A DNA stretch of 64,000 nt from Actinokineospora spheciospongiae (GTDB lineage: Bacteria; Actinomycetota; Actinomycetes; Mycobacteriales; Pseudonocardiaceae), in assembly GCF_000564855.1 (NCBI RefSeq), contig NZ_AYXG01000227.1, positions 1 to 64,000 of the forward strand. The letters are read 5' to 3'. The notes beneath the pieces were generated by a model. That model made no database searches. It saw only the letters and a list, made by a program, of their open reading frames with translations, and was not told the origin of the DNA. Of the stretch, positions 25,784-34,324 are shown piece after piece. Made by a program: the position numbers and the translations under genes. How positions within the stretch are numbered: position 1 is the first letter of the stretch; the number at the start of each line of letters is the position of its first letter.

Positions 25784-27154
25784 TTACGCGACGGTGCGCG
25801 GGGCGGTCCACTCGTCGGCGCTGGGCCAGGTGCTGTCCGGGGTGCCCGACAGCCACGGCACCTCGAAGTCCGCCGTCGTGCCGCTGCGGGCGGCGATCCG
25901 CTCGGCGAGGTGCTCGGCGTCCCCGGCGACCCCGCAGAACCGGCCGGAGCCCCAGGTCCACTGCCAGGGCAGGCCCAGGAAGTACAGCCTGGGGAAGCTC
26001 GTCTCCCCGCGGTGGTGGGCGGGGTAGCCGCGGCCGTCGAACACCGGCAGGTCGATCCACCGGTTGTCGCGGCCGAAGCCGGTGCACCACACCACGGACG
26101 TGATGCCCTCGACGGCCAGGTCGACCGACGTCGGACCGTCGTCGGCGGGCTCCCACACCGGCACGTACCGCGCCTCGGTCGGCGCGTCGAGCCCCCGAGC
26201 GGCGATGTGGGTGTCGATCGAGTCCTTGATGGACTCCGACACCCGGTCCGCGGCGTCGAGGTTGGCCCGGAGGTCGCCAGCGAAGGCGGCGGTGCCCGCG
26301 CCGATGCCGGCGAGCCTGCCGTGCAGCCGCATCCCCTGCGCGGCGAAGGCGCGCAGGTCGATGTCGCGGCCACCGTCGCGGCCGGTCACGTAGTGGTTGG
26401 CGCGCATCCGGACCGCGTCGGCGTCGTCGAACTCGTCGATGGACCTGCGGTAGTAGCCCATGTCGTCGAGCCAGTCGACGACGTCGCGGCCGCGGTAGCG
26501 GCGGGCCACCCGCGGCGCGCTGCCGGTGGCCAGGTGCACGGTGCGCCCGGCCAGGTGCAGGTCCTCGGCGATCTGGCAGCCGGACTGCCCGGTGCCGACC
26601 ACGAGCACCGCCCCCGCGGGCAGTTGCCCGGGGTTGCGGTACCCGGACGAGTGGACCTGGGTGATGCCGTCCGGCAGCCGCACGGCGACCCGGGGCATCA
26701 GCGGCACCTGGTAGGGACCGGTCGCCACCACGACCTGGTCGGCGGTGAGCGTGCCCGCGCCCGTGGTCACCGCGAACCGGCCCGTCCCGTCGGCGCGCAG
26801 CCGGGTCACCTCGACGCCCTCCACCAGCGGCGGGCGGAACGACTCGGCGTAGCGGCGCAGGTAGTCCACGATCTCGTCGCGCAGCATGAACCCGTCGGGG
26901 TCGGTCCCGTCGTAGCCGAAGCCGGGCAGCGCGCACTGCCAGTTCGGCGTCACCAGGCAGAACGAGTCCCACCGCCGGTCGCGCCACTCGTTGGCCAGGG
27001 TGCCGCGTTCGAGCACGAGGTGGTCCACCCCGCCGCGGGTCAGGCAGTGGCTCATCGACAGCCCGGCCTGGCCGCCGCCGATCACCACCACCGACCGGTG
27101 CACCCCGTCCAGGTCGTGCGTGCCGCCGCCCGGCACCGGAACAAGCCTGCTCAT
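25784..27154 (-). CDS. MSMEG_0569-type flavin-dependent oxidoreductase
   Basis: 456 residues from ATG 27154 behind GAGGGG. It has two dinucleotide folds ([15 protein letters not shown] and [15 protein letters not shown]) and the C-terminal [20 protein letters not shown] block typical of this family. It resembles flavin monooxygenases that oxidise N or S atoms. It is the first gene of the nitrilase cluster, with its promoter in the 450-bp gap to the divergent teichoic-type operon. Confidence 0.9.
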   Translation of the reverse strand: MSRLVPVPGGGTHDLDGVHRSVVVIGGGQAGLSMSHCLTRGGVDHLVLERGTLANEWRDRRWDSFCLVTPNWQCALPGFGYDGTDPDGFMLRDEIVDYLRRYAESFRPPLVEGVEVTRLRADGTGRFAVTTGAGTLTADQVVVATGPYQVPLMPRVAVRLPDGITQVHSSGYRNPGQLPAGAVLVVGTGQSGCQIAEDLHLAGRTVHLATGSAPRVARRYRGRDVVDWLDDMGYYRRSIDEFDDADAVRMRANHYVTGRDGGRDIDLRAFAAQGMRLHGRLAGIGAGTAAFAGDLRANLDAADRVSESIKDSIDTHIAARGLDAPTEARYVPVWEPADDGPTSVDLAVEGITSVVWCTGFGRDNRWIDLPVFDGRGYPAHHRGETSFPRLYFLGLPWQWTWGSGRFCGVAGDAEHLAERIAARSGTTADFEVPWLSGTPDSTWPSADEWTAPRTVA

Positions 27155-27603
27155 CGCTGGAACCCCTCGACTGGTACCTCTCCGGGTGTGCTGTCGCCGA
27201 GCGCCGCTGCCCGGGCCCGGATGTCCGCGCCGTCGGGTCACCGCACGGTGGAGGACATCTCCGGCATGGCACCAGTACAGGCGCCGCGCATGACCGGGGC
27301 GTTCCGCCCGGAACAGCGCGGGGTTACCAAGCCCGGCGCCGTGTTTCGACCCCGTGTACATCACCGCACCGGGCGAGCGGGGCGGGCACCCGGGGTGTAG
27401 TGGGCGGGCGGTTCCGGTCCGAAGTGGTAAACACTTGGTTTCTCTCCGGCATCCGGTACTTGGCGAAACAGTGGCCGTCGGGGACAATGGGGGCGCACGG
27501 CGTCGCGCCCGCAAGCCGACTGCCCGTTCACCCCAACCTTTCGCCAGGCCGCTTTTCCCGTGCGGTCTGCCGACCCCGCTCGACCTCGTGAGGGAGTTGC
27601 CGC
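27155..27603. other. Divergent intergenic region
   Basis: 449 bp between the nitrilase cluster and the glycerol-phosphate operon. No convincing gene: every frame is short or lacks actinomycete codon bias. It should hold the promoters of both operons. I can see no clear NtrC, GlnR or other named site. Confidence 0.5.
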
Positions 27604-28860
27604 ATGGGCTTTTTCGGTCGTCGCAGGAGCACCGGGAGCGGGATCGACCCGCACCGGCTGCTGGATTCGCCGAGGGGACCCCAGCCCGCGGGCTACGTCC
27701 CCGGCGAACCGGTGCTCGGCGAGGTCGCCGTGTACTTCGCCGACGACCCGAGGAAGCTCTACCAGCTCAAACAGTGGCTGCCGGTGTTCGAACTGCTCGA
27801 CGAGCGGCACCCGGTGGTGATCGTCCTGCGCGACCTGGCGAGCCTGGCCGAGCTGTCCACGCTGACCCCGCTGCGCTGCGTGCTGGCCCCGACCTTCCCC
27901 GACCTGGTCGACCTGTACGAGGTCAGCGACTTCAAGGTCGCGGTGTACGTGAACAACTCCGTGCACAACTTCCACTCCCTGACCCAGCGCACGATGCTGC
28001 ACGTGCACGTGAACCACGGGGAGAGCGACAAGGTCTGCATGGTCAGCAACCAGGTGAAGGCCTACGACCGGGTCTTCGTCGCGGGCCCCAACGCGGTCGC
28101 CCGCCACCACGCCGCGCTGATCGGCTTCGACGACGCCAAGCTGGTCCCGGTCGGCCGCCCGCAGCTCGACCTGCGGCCCGCGCCGCTGCTGCCGCCCACC
28201 GACCGCCGCACGGTCCTCTACGCCCCCACCTGGGAGGGCGAGAACGCGTCGAACAACTACACCTCGGTGGACGTGTTCGGCCCGCGGATCGTCGAGGCGG
28301 CGCTGGCCGTGCCGGGCACCCGGGTCGTCTACAAGCCGCACCCGAGGGTGGTGGTGAGCCCGCTGCCGTCGGTGGCCGCCGACCACCGCGAGATCATCCG
28401 GCTGATCACCGAGGCCGACCGGCTGGACCCGGCGGCGGGGCACCGGGTGCACCTCACCGGCGACATCCTGGCCGTGTTCCCCGGTTGCGACCTGATCGTC
28501 ACCGACGTGTCCTCGGTCGGCCTGGACTTCCTGTACCTGCGGGTCGACCAGCCGATGTTCATCGCCGACCGGTACGACGACCGGGAGCGGCTGCTGGCCG
28601 CGGCCCCGGTCGCGGCCGCCGCCGACATCGTCGACAGCAGCACCGTCGCCGACCTGGCGGCCACCATCGCCGACCGGCTCGCGGCCGACCCGCGCCGCGC
28701 CGACCGGCACGCCGCCCGACGCGGCTACTTCGGCGACCTGGGACCGGGCGAGAGCACCGCGCGGTTCCTGGCCGCCATCGACGAGACCGCGGCCACCCGC
28801 GACAGCGGGCTCGCCCTGCTGGCCGAGGGCCGCACGAGCACACCGGGGAGGTCGGCGTGA
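27604..28860 (+). CDS. CDP-glycerol glycerophosphotransferase-like protein
   Basis: 418 residues from ATG 27604. The C-terminal GT-B-like half has APTWEG, YKPHPR and DLIVTDVSSVGLDFLYL, the markers of the CDP-glycerol:poly(glycerophosphate) glycerophosphotransferase family (TagF/TagB). Such enzymes build wall teichoic-acid-like polymers on the cytoplasmic face of the membrane. The next gene, fused by a GTGA overlap, is a nucleotidyltransferase that could make the activated donor. Confidence 0.85.
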   Translation: MGFFGRRRSTGSGIDPHRLLDSPRGPQPAGYVPGEPVLGEVAVYFADDPRKLYQLKQWLPVFELLDERHPVVIVLRDLASLAELSTLTPLRCVLAPTFPDLVDLYEVSDFKVAVYVNNSVHNFHSLTQRTMLHVHVNHGESDKVCMVSNQVKAYDRVFVAGPNAVARHHAALIGFDDAKLVPVGRPQLDLRPAPLLPPTDRRTVLYAPTWEGENASNNYTSVDVFGPRIVEAALAVPGTRVVYKPHPRVVVSPLPSVAADHREIIRLITEADRLDPAAGHRVHLTGDILAVFPGCDLIVTDVSSVGLDFLYLRVDQPMFIADRYDDRERLLAAAPVAAAADIVDSSTVADLAATIADRLAADPRRADRHAARRGYFGDLGPGESTARFLAAIDETAATRDSGLALLAEGRTSTPGRSA

Positions 28861-29582
28861 GCGACCGACAGCGAGTTGTCATCCTGGCCGCGGGCATGGG
28901 CACACGGCTGGGGATGCCCCGGCCCAAGCCGCTGACCCCGCTGGTCGACGGGCGTTCGATCCTGCACCGGCAGTTGGACAACCTGCGGGCCGTCTTCGGC
29001 GACGACGGGTTCGAGCTGACCGTGGTGGTCGGCTTCCAGGCCGAGCAGATCATGGCCGCGGTGCCCGAGGCGAACTTCGTCTACAACCACCGCTACCAGC
29101 ACACCAACACCTCCAAGAGCCTGCTCAGGGCGCTGCGCGCGCCCGGCACCGGCGGGGTGCTCTGGCTCAATGGCGACGTCGTGTTCGACGCCGGGCTGCT
29201 GCGGGCGGCCCTGCCGATGATCGGCCGGGACGAGACGTTCGTCTGCGTGAACACCGCCGCCGTCGGTGAAGAAGAGGTGAAGTACACCGCTTCCGTCGAC
29301 GGATACGTCCGCGAGCTGTCAAAATCGGTGGTCGGCGGTCTCGGTGAGGCGGTCGGCATCAACTACATCGCGTCCCCGGACCTGGGGGCGCTCGTCGAGC
29401 ACCTCGAGTCGTGCACCGACGCCGACTACTTCGAGCGCGGGATCGAGTCCGCGATCGAGGGGGGCGGGCTTCGGGTACAGGCGCTGGACATCTCCGAGTT
29501 CTTCGTGGTGGAGGTGGACTTCGCGGGCGACCTCGAGCGTGCGAACGTGGAGGTGGGCAAGACCGTCACCTCCGCCGCGTAG
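28857..29582 (+). CDS. Nucleotidyltransferase (sugar-phosphate or choline-phosphate type)
   Basis: 241 residues from GTG 28857. The N-terminus carries the NTP-binding signature AAGMGTRLGMPRPKPLTPL and the metal site WLNGDVVFD. It belongs to the LicC/RmlA-like NTP transferase group. Placed between a glycerophosphotransferase and a glycerophosphodiesterase gene, it may activate glycerol phosphate or another alcohol phosphate with CTP, but the specificity is inferred from neighbours. Confidence 0.85.
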   Translation: MSDRQRVVILAAGMGTRLGMPRPKPLTPLVDGRSILHRQLDNLRAVFGDDGFELTVVVGFQAEQIMAAVPEANFVYNHRYQHTNTSKSLLRALRAPGTGGVLWLNGDVVFDAGLLRAALPMIGRDETFVCVNTAAVGEEEVKYTASVDGYVRELSKSVVGGLGEAVGINYIASPDLGALVEHLESCTDADYFERGIESAIEGGGLRVQALDISEFFVVEVDFAGDLERANVEVGKTVTSAA

Positions 29583-29615
29583 CCGCACGGCGCGTCGGCG
29601 GGGTGTCGGCGCGTT

Positions 29616-30392
29616 ATGGACGGCAACAGAGTGTTCGGGCCCAGGCCGGTACTCCTGGGGCACCGGGGCTGCGGCCGCGGCACCGTCGACGGCCACGTGG
29701 AGAACACGCTCGGCTCCTTCCTCGCCGCCGCCGACGCGGGCGTCGACTGGGTGGAGGTCGACGTCCGCCGCACGGCCGACGACCACCTGGTCGTGGCGCA
29801 CAACCCGGCCGACGACGACGGCGTGTTCTACGCCGACCTCACCGGCACCGAGGCGGTCGCCCGCGGCGCCCTGCGGCTCGACACCCTGCTCGCGGCGCTG
29901 CCCGCGCACGTGGGGGTCGACTTCGACGTCAAGACGTCCATGGAGGACGCGACCCGCAGCCGGGCCCGCTCCACCATGGGCAGGCTCGGCGCCGTCGCCC
30001 GCCGCGCGGCCCGCGCCCGGCCCACCCTGATCAGCTCGTTCGACGCCGGGGCGCTCGACATCGCCCGCGAGGTGGCCCCCGGCGTCCCGCGCGGCCTGCT
30101 CACCTGGTTGGAGTTCCCGATCGACCAGGCGGTGGCCGCCGCGGCCCACCTGGACGTGCAGGTGCTCGCCCCGCACTGGGGTTCGCTGCACGCCACCGAG
30201 CAGGACCAGGCGGCGCTGCTGCGCCCGCTGGACTACGTGGTCGACACCGTCCACGCCAGCGGCCGCGAATTCCTCGCCTGGTGCCCCACCCTGAAGTTCG
30301 CCCGCAGGCTCCTCGACGCCGGGGTCGACGCCCTGTGCGTCAACAACGTCCCCAAGGCGGTCGCGGCCCTCGCCCTGGAACCCGCCGCCTGA
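29616..30392 (+). CDS. Glycerophosphodiester phosphodiesterase
   Basis: 258 residues from ATG 29616. GDPD motifs are present: LGHRGCGRG at the N-terminus, ENTLGSF and EVDVRRTADDHLVVAHN with the metal-binding Glu/Asp, and DFDVK. No signal peptide is seen, so it is cytosolic. It would release glycerol 3-phosphate from phosphodiesters. Third gene of the glycerol-phosphate set, 33 bp after the nucleotidyltransferase, and followed by a hairpin terminator. Confidence 0.9.
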   Translation: MDGNRVFGPRPVLLGHRGCGRGTVDGHVENTLGSFLAAADAGVDWVEVDVRRTADDHLVVAHNPADDDGVFYADLTGTEAVARGALRLDTLLAALPAHVGVDFDVKTSMEDATRSRARSTMGRLGAVARRAARARPTLISSFDAGALDIAREVAPGVPRGLLTWLEFPIDQAVAAAAHLDVQVLAPHWGSLHATEQDQAALLRPLDYVVDTVHASGREFLAWCPTLKFARRLLDAGVDALCVNNVPKAVAALALEPAA

Positions 30393-30406
30393 CCCGGAAC
30401 TCGTGA

Positions 30407-30438
30407 CGGAGGCCCCCGGACCACACCGGGGGCCTCCG
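30407..30438 (+). terminator. Hairpin terminator after the GDPD gene
   Basis: 13-bp arms CGGAGGCCCCCGG (30407-30419) and its complement (30426-30438) with a 6-nt loop, starting 15 bp after the stop. No T tract. Confidence 0.7.
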
Positions 30439-30493
30439 CCGTCTCCGACACCGTTCCGCGACCCCCGCGCCCGGTTTGCGGCACGATATCGAC

Positions 30494-31216
30494 ATGACCT
30501 CACCCACCGCCGAGTCCGGCCGGGCCCGGTTGCGCTCGGTCGGGCGGGAGGTGGCGTTCCGGCGGGGTGACCTGCTGCTCAGCGCGGGGGCGCCGAGCAC
30601 GGACGTGCTGCTCGTGGAGTCCGGGCTGACCAAGGTCGTGCTGCACGCGCACGACGACGACGCCACCACGGTCGTCGGCCTGGTGGGCCCCGGGGAACTG
30701 CTCGGCGAGTCCGGGGTCATCACCCGCGCGGCCCGCAGCGCCACGATCGTCGCGCTGACCCAGGTGCGGGCGGTCCGGGTGGCCGCCACCGCGTTCCTGC
30801 GGCTGCGCGCCGACGACGCCGGGGTGCGCGAACTGCTCGACGAGACCTGGCGGCTGCGGCACGAGCGCAGCGACCTGCGGCAGGTGCTCGTCACCAGGCC
30901 GGTGCGGGCCCGGGTGGAACTGGCGCTGCTGGCGTGGGCGCGGCGCTTCGGCACGGCCACCGACCGGGGGCTGGTGCTGCGCGGGCTGAGCCAGCAGGAT
31001 CTGGCGATGGCCGTGGCTGCCTCCGAGCAGCACGTGGCCGCGGCGCTGGCCGGGCTGCGCGCGGACGGGCTGGTGGAGACCGGCAGGCTCAGCTTCCGGC
31101 TGCCGGACCCGGGGCGGCTCGGGGCCGCGAGTCCCGGAAATCAGGGGGAGTCCCACCGCCCGGCGGTGCAGGATCTCCGCAACCGAGGGAGGCAGCCACG
31201 TGGACCTGGTACCTGA
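30494..31216 (+). CDS. Crp/Fnr family regulator
   Basis: 240 residues from ATG 30494; no clear ribosome site, so it may be leaderless. Residues about 10-110 form a cyclic-nucleotide-binding barrel with a phosphate-cassette-like segment (GELLGESGVITRAARSAT) that retains the Arg-Ser pair. The C-terminal winged helix is GLSQQDLAMAVAASEQHVAAAL. The reading frame continues about 40 residues past the usual end, overlapping the next gene by 17 bp. That neighbour is cyclase-like, which suggests that this protein reads its product. Confidence 0.88.
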   Translation: MTSPTAESGRARLRSVGREVAFRRGDLLLSAGAPSTDVLLVESGLTKVVLHAHDDDATTVVGLVGPGELLGESGVITRAARSATIVALTQVRAVRVAATAFLRLRADDAGVRELLDETWRLRHERSDLRQVLVTRPVRARVELALLAWARRFGTATDRGLVLRGLSQQDLAMAVAASEQHVAAALAGLRADGLVETGRLSFRLPDPGRLGAASPGNQGESHRPAVQDLRNRGRQPRGPGT

Positions 31217-31916
31217 GCACAGAAGTGTCCTGGGGGTGGACATCGCGGGGTCGGCAGGCGTCCCCGAGGACGCCATGACCCAGTCCCGGCAGTTCATGGA
31301 GCGGGCCCTGCGCGAGTCCCTGACCCGCGCGGGCATCCCCGACGACGAACTCCTCGCATGGGCCGACCGCGGCGACGGCGCCCTGGTCACGGTCCCGGCC
31401 ACCCGCGTCGGCGCCCTCCTCGACGCCGCCCACCACGTCAACGGGCTGACCGTCGCCCACAACCGCCTGCACCGCCCGGTCCGGGTCCGGCTGTCGGTGG
31501 AACTGGGCCCGGTCACCGCGGGCGACAGCCTGTCGCGCACCCGCGTCGACGCCAGCAGACTCCTCGACGCCGACGCCTTCAAAGCCCTGTTCACCCGCTG
31601 CGCCGCCGAGGCCACCGACGACCGCGCCACCACCGCCCTGATCATCCCCGACCGCGTCCTGAACCTCGTCTTCGAAGGCCACCACACCACCCACGTCCAC
31701 CGCGGCGACTTCGCACCCCTGCCGATCACGGTCAAGGAATACTCGGGCAACGCGTGGGTGCGCATCCCCGGCTTCGACGCCACCACCCTCACCAACCTGC
31801 GGTCACCGCAGCCGCAGGAACACGGCAGGGTCATCAACACGATCAACGGCAACGTCACCAACGCCGTCCAGGCCCACACCATCAACGGCGGCATCACCTT
31901 CGGCGGCCGCTGGTAG
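31200..31916 (+). CDS. Cyclase-like protein with RHIM-like C-terminal motif
   Basis: 238 residues from GTG 31200 with GAGGGAGG in front. Residues about 8-190 resemble a minimal class III nucleotide cyclase: VLGVDIAGS and WADRGDGALV sit where the two metal-binding aspartates are found. The last 30 residues (VINTINGNVTNAVQAHTING then GITF) have the alternating G-V/N-V-Q-A-I-G-F pattern of bacterial RHIM-like amyloid signalling motifs. Cyclase activity and amyloid behaviour are both inferences. Translation is probably coupled to the Crp-like gene. Confidence 0.7.
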   Translation: MDLVPEHRSVLGVDIAGSAGVPEDAMTQSRQFMERALRESLTRAGIPDDELLAWADRGDGALVTVPATRVGALLDAAHHVNGLTVAHNRLHRPVRVRLSVELGPVTAGDSLSRTRVDASRLLDADAFKALFTRCAAEATDDRATTALIIPDRVLNLVFEGHHTTHVHRGDFAPLPITVKEYSGNAWVRIPGFDATTLTNLRSPQPQEHGRVINTINGNVTNAVQAHTINGGITFGGRW

Positions 31917-31955
31917 CCACCCGCCTGTCAGCTCTCTCAGGCGGCGGCGGGCACC

Positions 31956-32849
31956 ATGGCGCGCATGGTCCTGCTGCCCGACCTGGCCCGTTCCTGGACC
32001 GGGGGTCGCCGTGTTGAGCGGGTGGCCTACGCGGTCGGAGCGGTGCTGCTCTTGGCCGGGGTCGTCCACTTCGGAGTGTTCCTGGTCGACGGCGGCCCGT
32101 GGGAGGGTCCGGTGTCCTGGCGCAAGCCCACGACGTTCGGCCTGTCGTTCGGGCTGACCCTGATCACCGTCACCTGGGTGAGCGCCCGCGTCCGCATGGG
32201 TGACCGGGCCAGGCGCACCGCGGTGGGACTGCTCACCGCCGCGAGTGTGGTCGAGGTGGCGCTGATCTCGGCGCAGGCGTGGCGGCGGGTGCCGTCGCAC
32301 TTCAACTCCACCAGCGGCGCGGACAGGGCCATTTCCCTGACCCTGGCCGCGGGCGGGGCGGCGATCGTGGTGTCGGCGGCGGTACTGCTGGTGGCGGCTT
32401 TCCGCAAGGACGCGGTCGACGCGCCGGACATGCGGTTGGCCGTGCGGGCGGGACTGGTGTTGTTCGTCGTGGCCCTGGCGGTGGGGGCGGCGATGATCGC
32501 GCGCGGGACCATCGCGGTCCGCTCCGGCGACCCCGGCCACACCACCGCGGGGGTCCTGAAACTCGCGCACGCCGTGGCCATGCACGCGATCCTCGTCCTG
32601 CCTGCCCTCTCCTGGCTGCTCGCCTTCACCCGGTGGACGCCCCTGGCCCGGCTGCGCGTGGTCCAGCTCGCCCTCGTCGGCCATCTCGTGCTCACGGTCG
32701 TCGTCGGCGTCGAATCCGCGGTCGGCGTGAACCCACTGGAGGCACCCGCAGTGGCCGATGTGGGCGCCGGTCTCGGGCTGTTCCTGCTGGGGGTGGCCGT
32801 GCTGCTCGCCTGCTACGGCGTCCGCCGGTTCCCCCGACGCGATATTTGA
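31956..32849 (+). CDS. Polytopic membrane protein
   Basis: 297 residues from ATG 31956 (ATG 31965 possible) with about seven membrane segments, for example VAYAVGAVLLLAGVVHFGVF and LGLFLLGVAVLLACYGV. Conserved-looking motifs are WRKPTTFGLSFG and LKLAHAVAMHAILVLPAL, which hold a buried His pair. I do not recognise a named family; it is a conserved type of actinobacterial integral membrane protein. It is followed 33 bp later by the TetR gene. Confidence 0.75.
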   Translation: MARMVLLPDLARSWTGGRRVERVAYAVGAVLLLAGVVHFGVFLVDGGPWEGPVSWRKPTTFGLSFGLTLITVTWVSARVRMGDRARRTAVGLLTAASVVEVALISAQAWRRVPSHFNSTSGADRAISLTLAAGGAAIVVSAAVLLVAAFRKDAVDAPDMRLAVRAGLVLFVVALAVGAAMIARGTIAVRSGDPGHTTAGVLKLAHAVAMHAILVLPALSWLLAFTRWTPLARLRVVQLALVGHLVLTVVVGVESAVGVNPLEAPAVADVGAGLGLFLLGVAVLLACYGVRRFPRRDI

Positions 32850-32854
32850 CCTCC

Positions 32855-32864
32855 GGTTCCAGTA
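32855..32864. promoter_or_regulatory. Putative TetR operator (autoregulatory half)
   Basis: GTTCCAGTAT lies 18 bp upstream of the TetR start. It is the exact reverse complement of ATACTGGAAC at 33,480-33,489 in front of the SDR gene, so both promoters are likely bound by the TetR protein encoded between them. Confidence 0.6.
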
Positions 32865-32882
32865 TCGCCTAGGGTCGACCGC

Positions 32883-33461
32883 GTGGCACGCACCAAGGGG
32901 TTCGACCCGGACGCCGCCGTCGACGCGGCGATGGAGCTGTTCTGGGCGAACGGCTACGCGGGCACGACCCCCCAGCAGCTCGTCGACGCCATGGGCATCG
33001 GCCGCGGCAGCCTGTACAACGCCTTCGAGAGCAAGCACGCGCTGTTCGAACGCGCCCTGCGCCGCTACCACGAGGCCAACACCGCCCGCCTGTTCGACAT
33101 CCTGGACGGCCCCGGCACCGCCCGCGCCCGCCTGCGCGCCGCCCTCGACATGGTCATCGCCGCCGCCCGCACCGACGAGCGCCGCCGCGGCTGCCTGATG
33201 ACCAACACCGCCGTCGAGTTCGCCGACCGCGACGAACCGGTCAGCGGCTTCGTCCGCGCCACCTTCGACCGCCAGGAGGCGGCGTTCCGCGCGGTGGTCG
33301 AGGAGGGTCAGCGCTCGGGCGAGATCCCCGCCGACCGGGACGCGGCCGCGCTGGCAACCTTCTTCCTGACCACCACCAACGGCATCCAGGTGCTGGCGAG
33401 GGTCGACCCGGACCCGACCAGGCTCGCCGCCCTCGCCGAAACGGCGATGCGCGCGCTCTAG
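32883..33461 (+). CDS. TetR family regulator
   Basis: 192 residues from GTG 32883. The N-terminal helix-turn-helix reads ATTPQQL-type (GTTPQQLVDAMGIGRGSLYN), and the C-terminal part contains CLMTNTAVEFADRD, typical of the TetR_C subgroup near YxaF/AcrR-like regulators. It is followed by an SDR gene whose promoter carries an 18-bp near-palindrome matching a site before this gene. It probably represses itself and the SDR gene until a small ligand binds. Confidence 0.9.
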   Translation: MARTKGFDPDAAVDAAMELFWANGYAGTTPQQLVDAMGIGRGSLYNAFESKHALFERALRRYHEANTARLFDILDGPGTARARLRAALDMVIAAARTDERRRGCLMTNTAVEFADRDEPVSGFVRATFDRQEAAFRAVVEEGQRSGEIPADRDAAALATFFLTTTNGIQVLARVDPDPTRLAALAETAMRAL

Positions 33462-33479
33462 TTTCTTTTTTTTGCCCCA

Positions 33480-33500
33480 ATACTGGAACTTAAGTTACAG
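33480..33500. promoter_or_regulatory. TetR operator before the SDR gene
   Basis: CTGgAACTTAAGTTaCAG (33,483-33,500) is an 18-bp palindrome with one mismatched pair. ATACTGGAAC at its left edge recurs inverted before the tetR gene. The stretch is AT-rich in a GC-rich genome and follows a T-rich run that may end the tetR transcript. Confidence 0.7.
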
Positions 33501-33512
33501 AAAGAGGTTGCC

Positions 33513-34283
33513 ATGGACCTGCGCCTGGCAGGCAAGACCGCCGTCGTGACCGGCGCAGGCAAGGGCATCGGCCTGGCGACGGCCACCGCCCTCGCCGCCG
33601 AGGGCGTCCGGGTGTTCGCCGCCGCCCGCACCCCGGCGCCCCCCTCGGACCCACTCATCACCCCCGTCCCGGTGGACCTGGTCGACACCTCGGGCGCGGG
33701 CGCGCTGGCGGAGGTCGCGGGCGAGGTGGACATCCTGGTCAACAACCTCGGCGGCGTGGTCCCCGCCGGCATGGCCGCCACGGGCTTCCTCGACCTCAGC
33801 GACGAGGCGTGGCGGGAGACCTACGAGCTGAACCTGTTCGCCACCGTCCGGGTAACCCGCGCCCTGCTGCCCGGCCTGCTGCGCAAGCGGGGCGTGGTGG
33901 TCAACGTGTCCTCGATCGGCGCCCGAGCGGCCTTCCAGCCGATCGACTACGGCACCGCGAAGGCCGCGCTGAACAACCTGACCAAGGCCCTGGCCGAGGA
34001 GTTCGGCGCCAGCGGCCTGCGCGCGCTCACGGTCAGCCCCGGCCCCACCCGCACCCGGAACTGGTCCGACCCCGACGGCTACGCGGGCCGACTGGCGGCG
34101 CGGGCGGGCGTGCCGCTGGAGGAGTTCCTGGCCTCGGTGCCCGCCGCCATGTCCATCACCACCGGCAGGCTCACCGAACCGGAGGAGACGGCCGCCCTGA
34201 TCACCTTCCTGGCCTCCCCGCTGTCGGGCAACCTCACCGGCGCCGACTACCTGGCCGACGGCGGCGTCATCAAGACGGTCTGA
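33513..34283 (+). CDS. SDR family oxidoreductase
   Basis: 256 residues from ATG 33513 behind AAAGAGG. Classical short-chain dehydrogenase signs: TGAGKGIG cofactor loop, NNLGG, the catalytic Ser in VNVSSIG, and Y-x-x-x-K (YGTAKAAL). It oxidises or reduces an alcohol/ketone with NAD(P). It is controlled, by inference, by the TetR protein encoded upstream. Confidence 0.9.
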   Translation: MDLRLAGKTAVVTGAGKGIGLATATALAAEGVRVFAAARTPAPPSDPLITPVPVDLVDTSGAGALAEVAGEVDILVNNLGGVVPAGMAATGFLDLSDEAWRETYELNLFATVRVTRALLPGLLRKRGVVVNVSSIGARAAFQPIDYGTAKAALNNLTKALAEEFGASGLRALTVSPGPTRTRNWSDPDGYAGRLAARAGVPLEEFLASVPAAMSITTGRLTEPEETAALITFLASPLSGNLTGADYLADGGVIKTV

Positions 34284-34324
34284 TTGATATCCTGTCCGGC
34301 TGCCTTCGAGAAGGAGCCGACACC

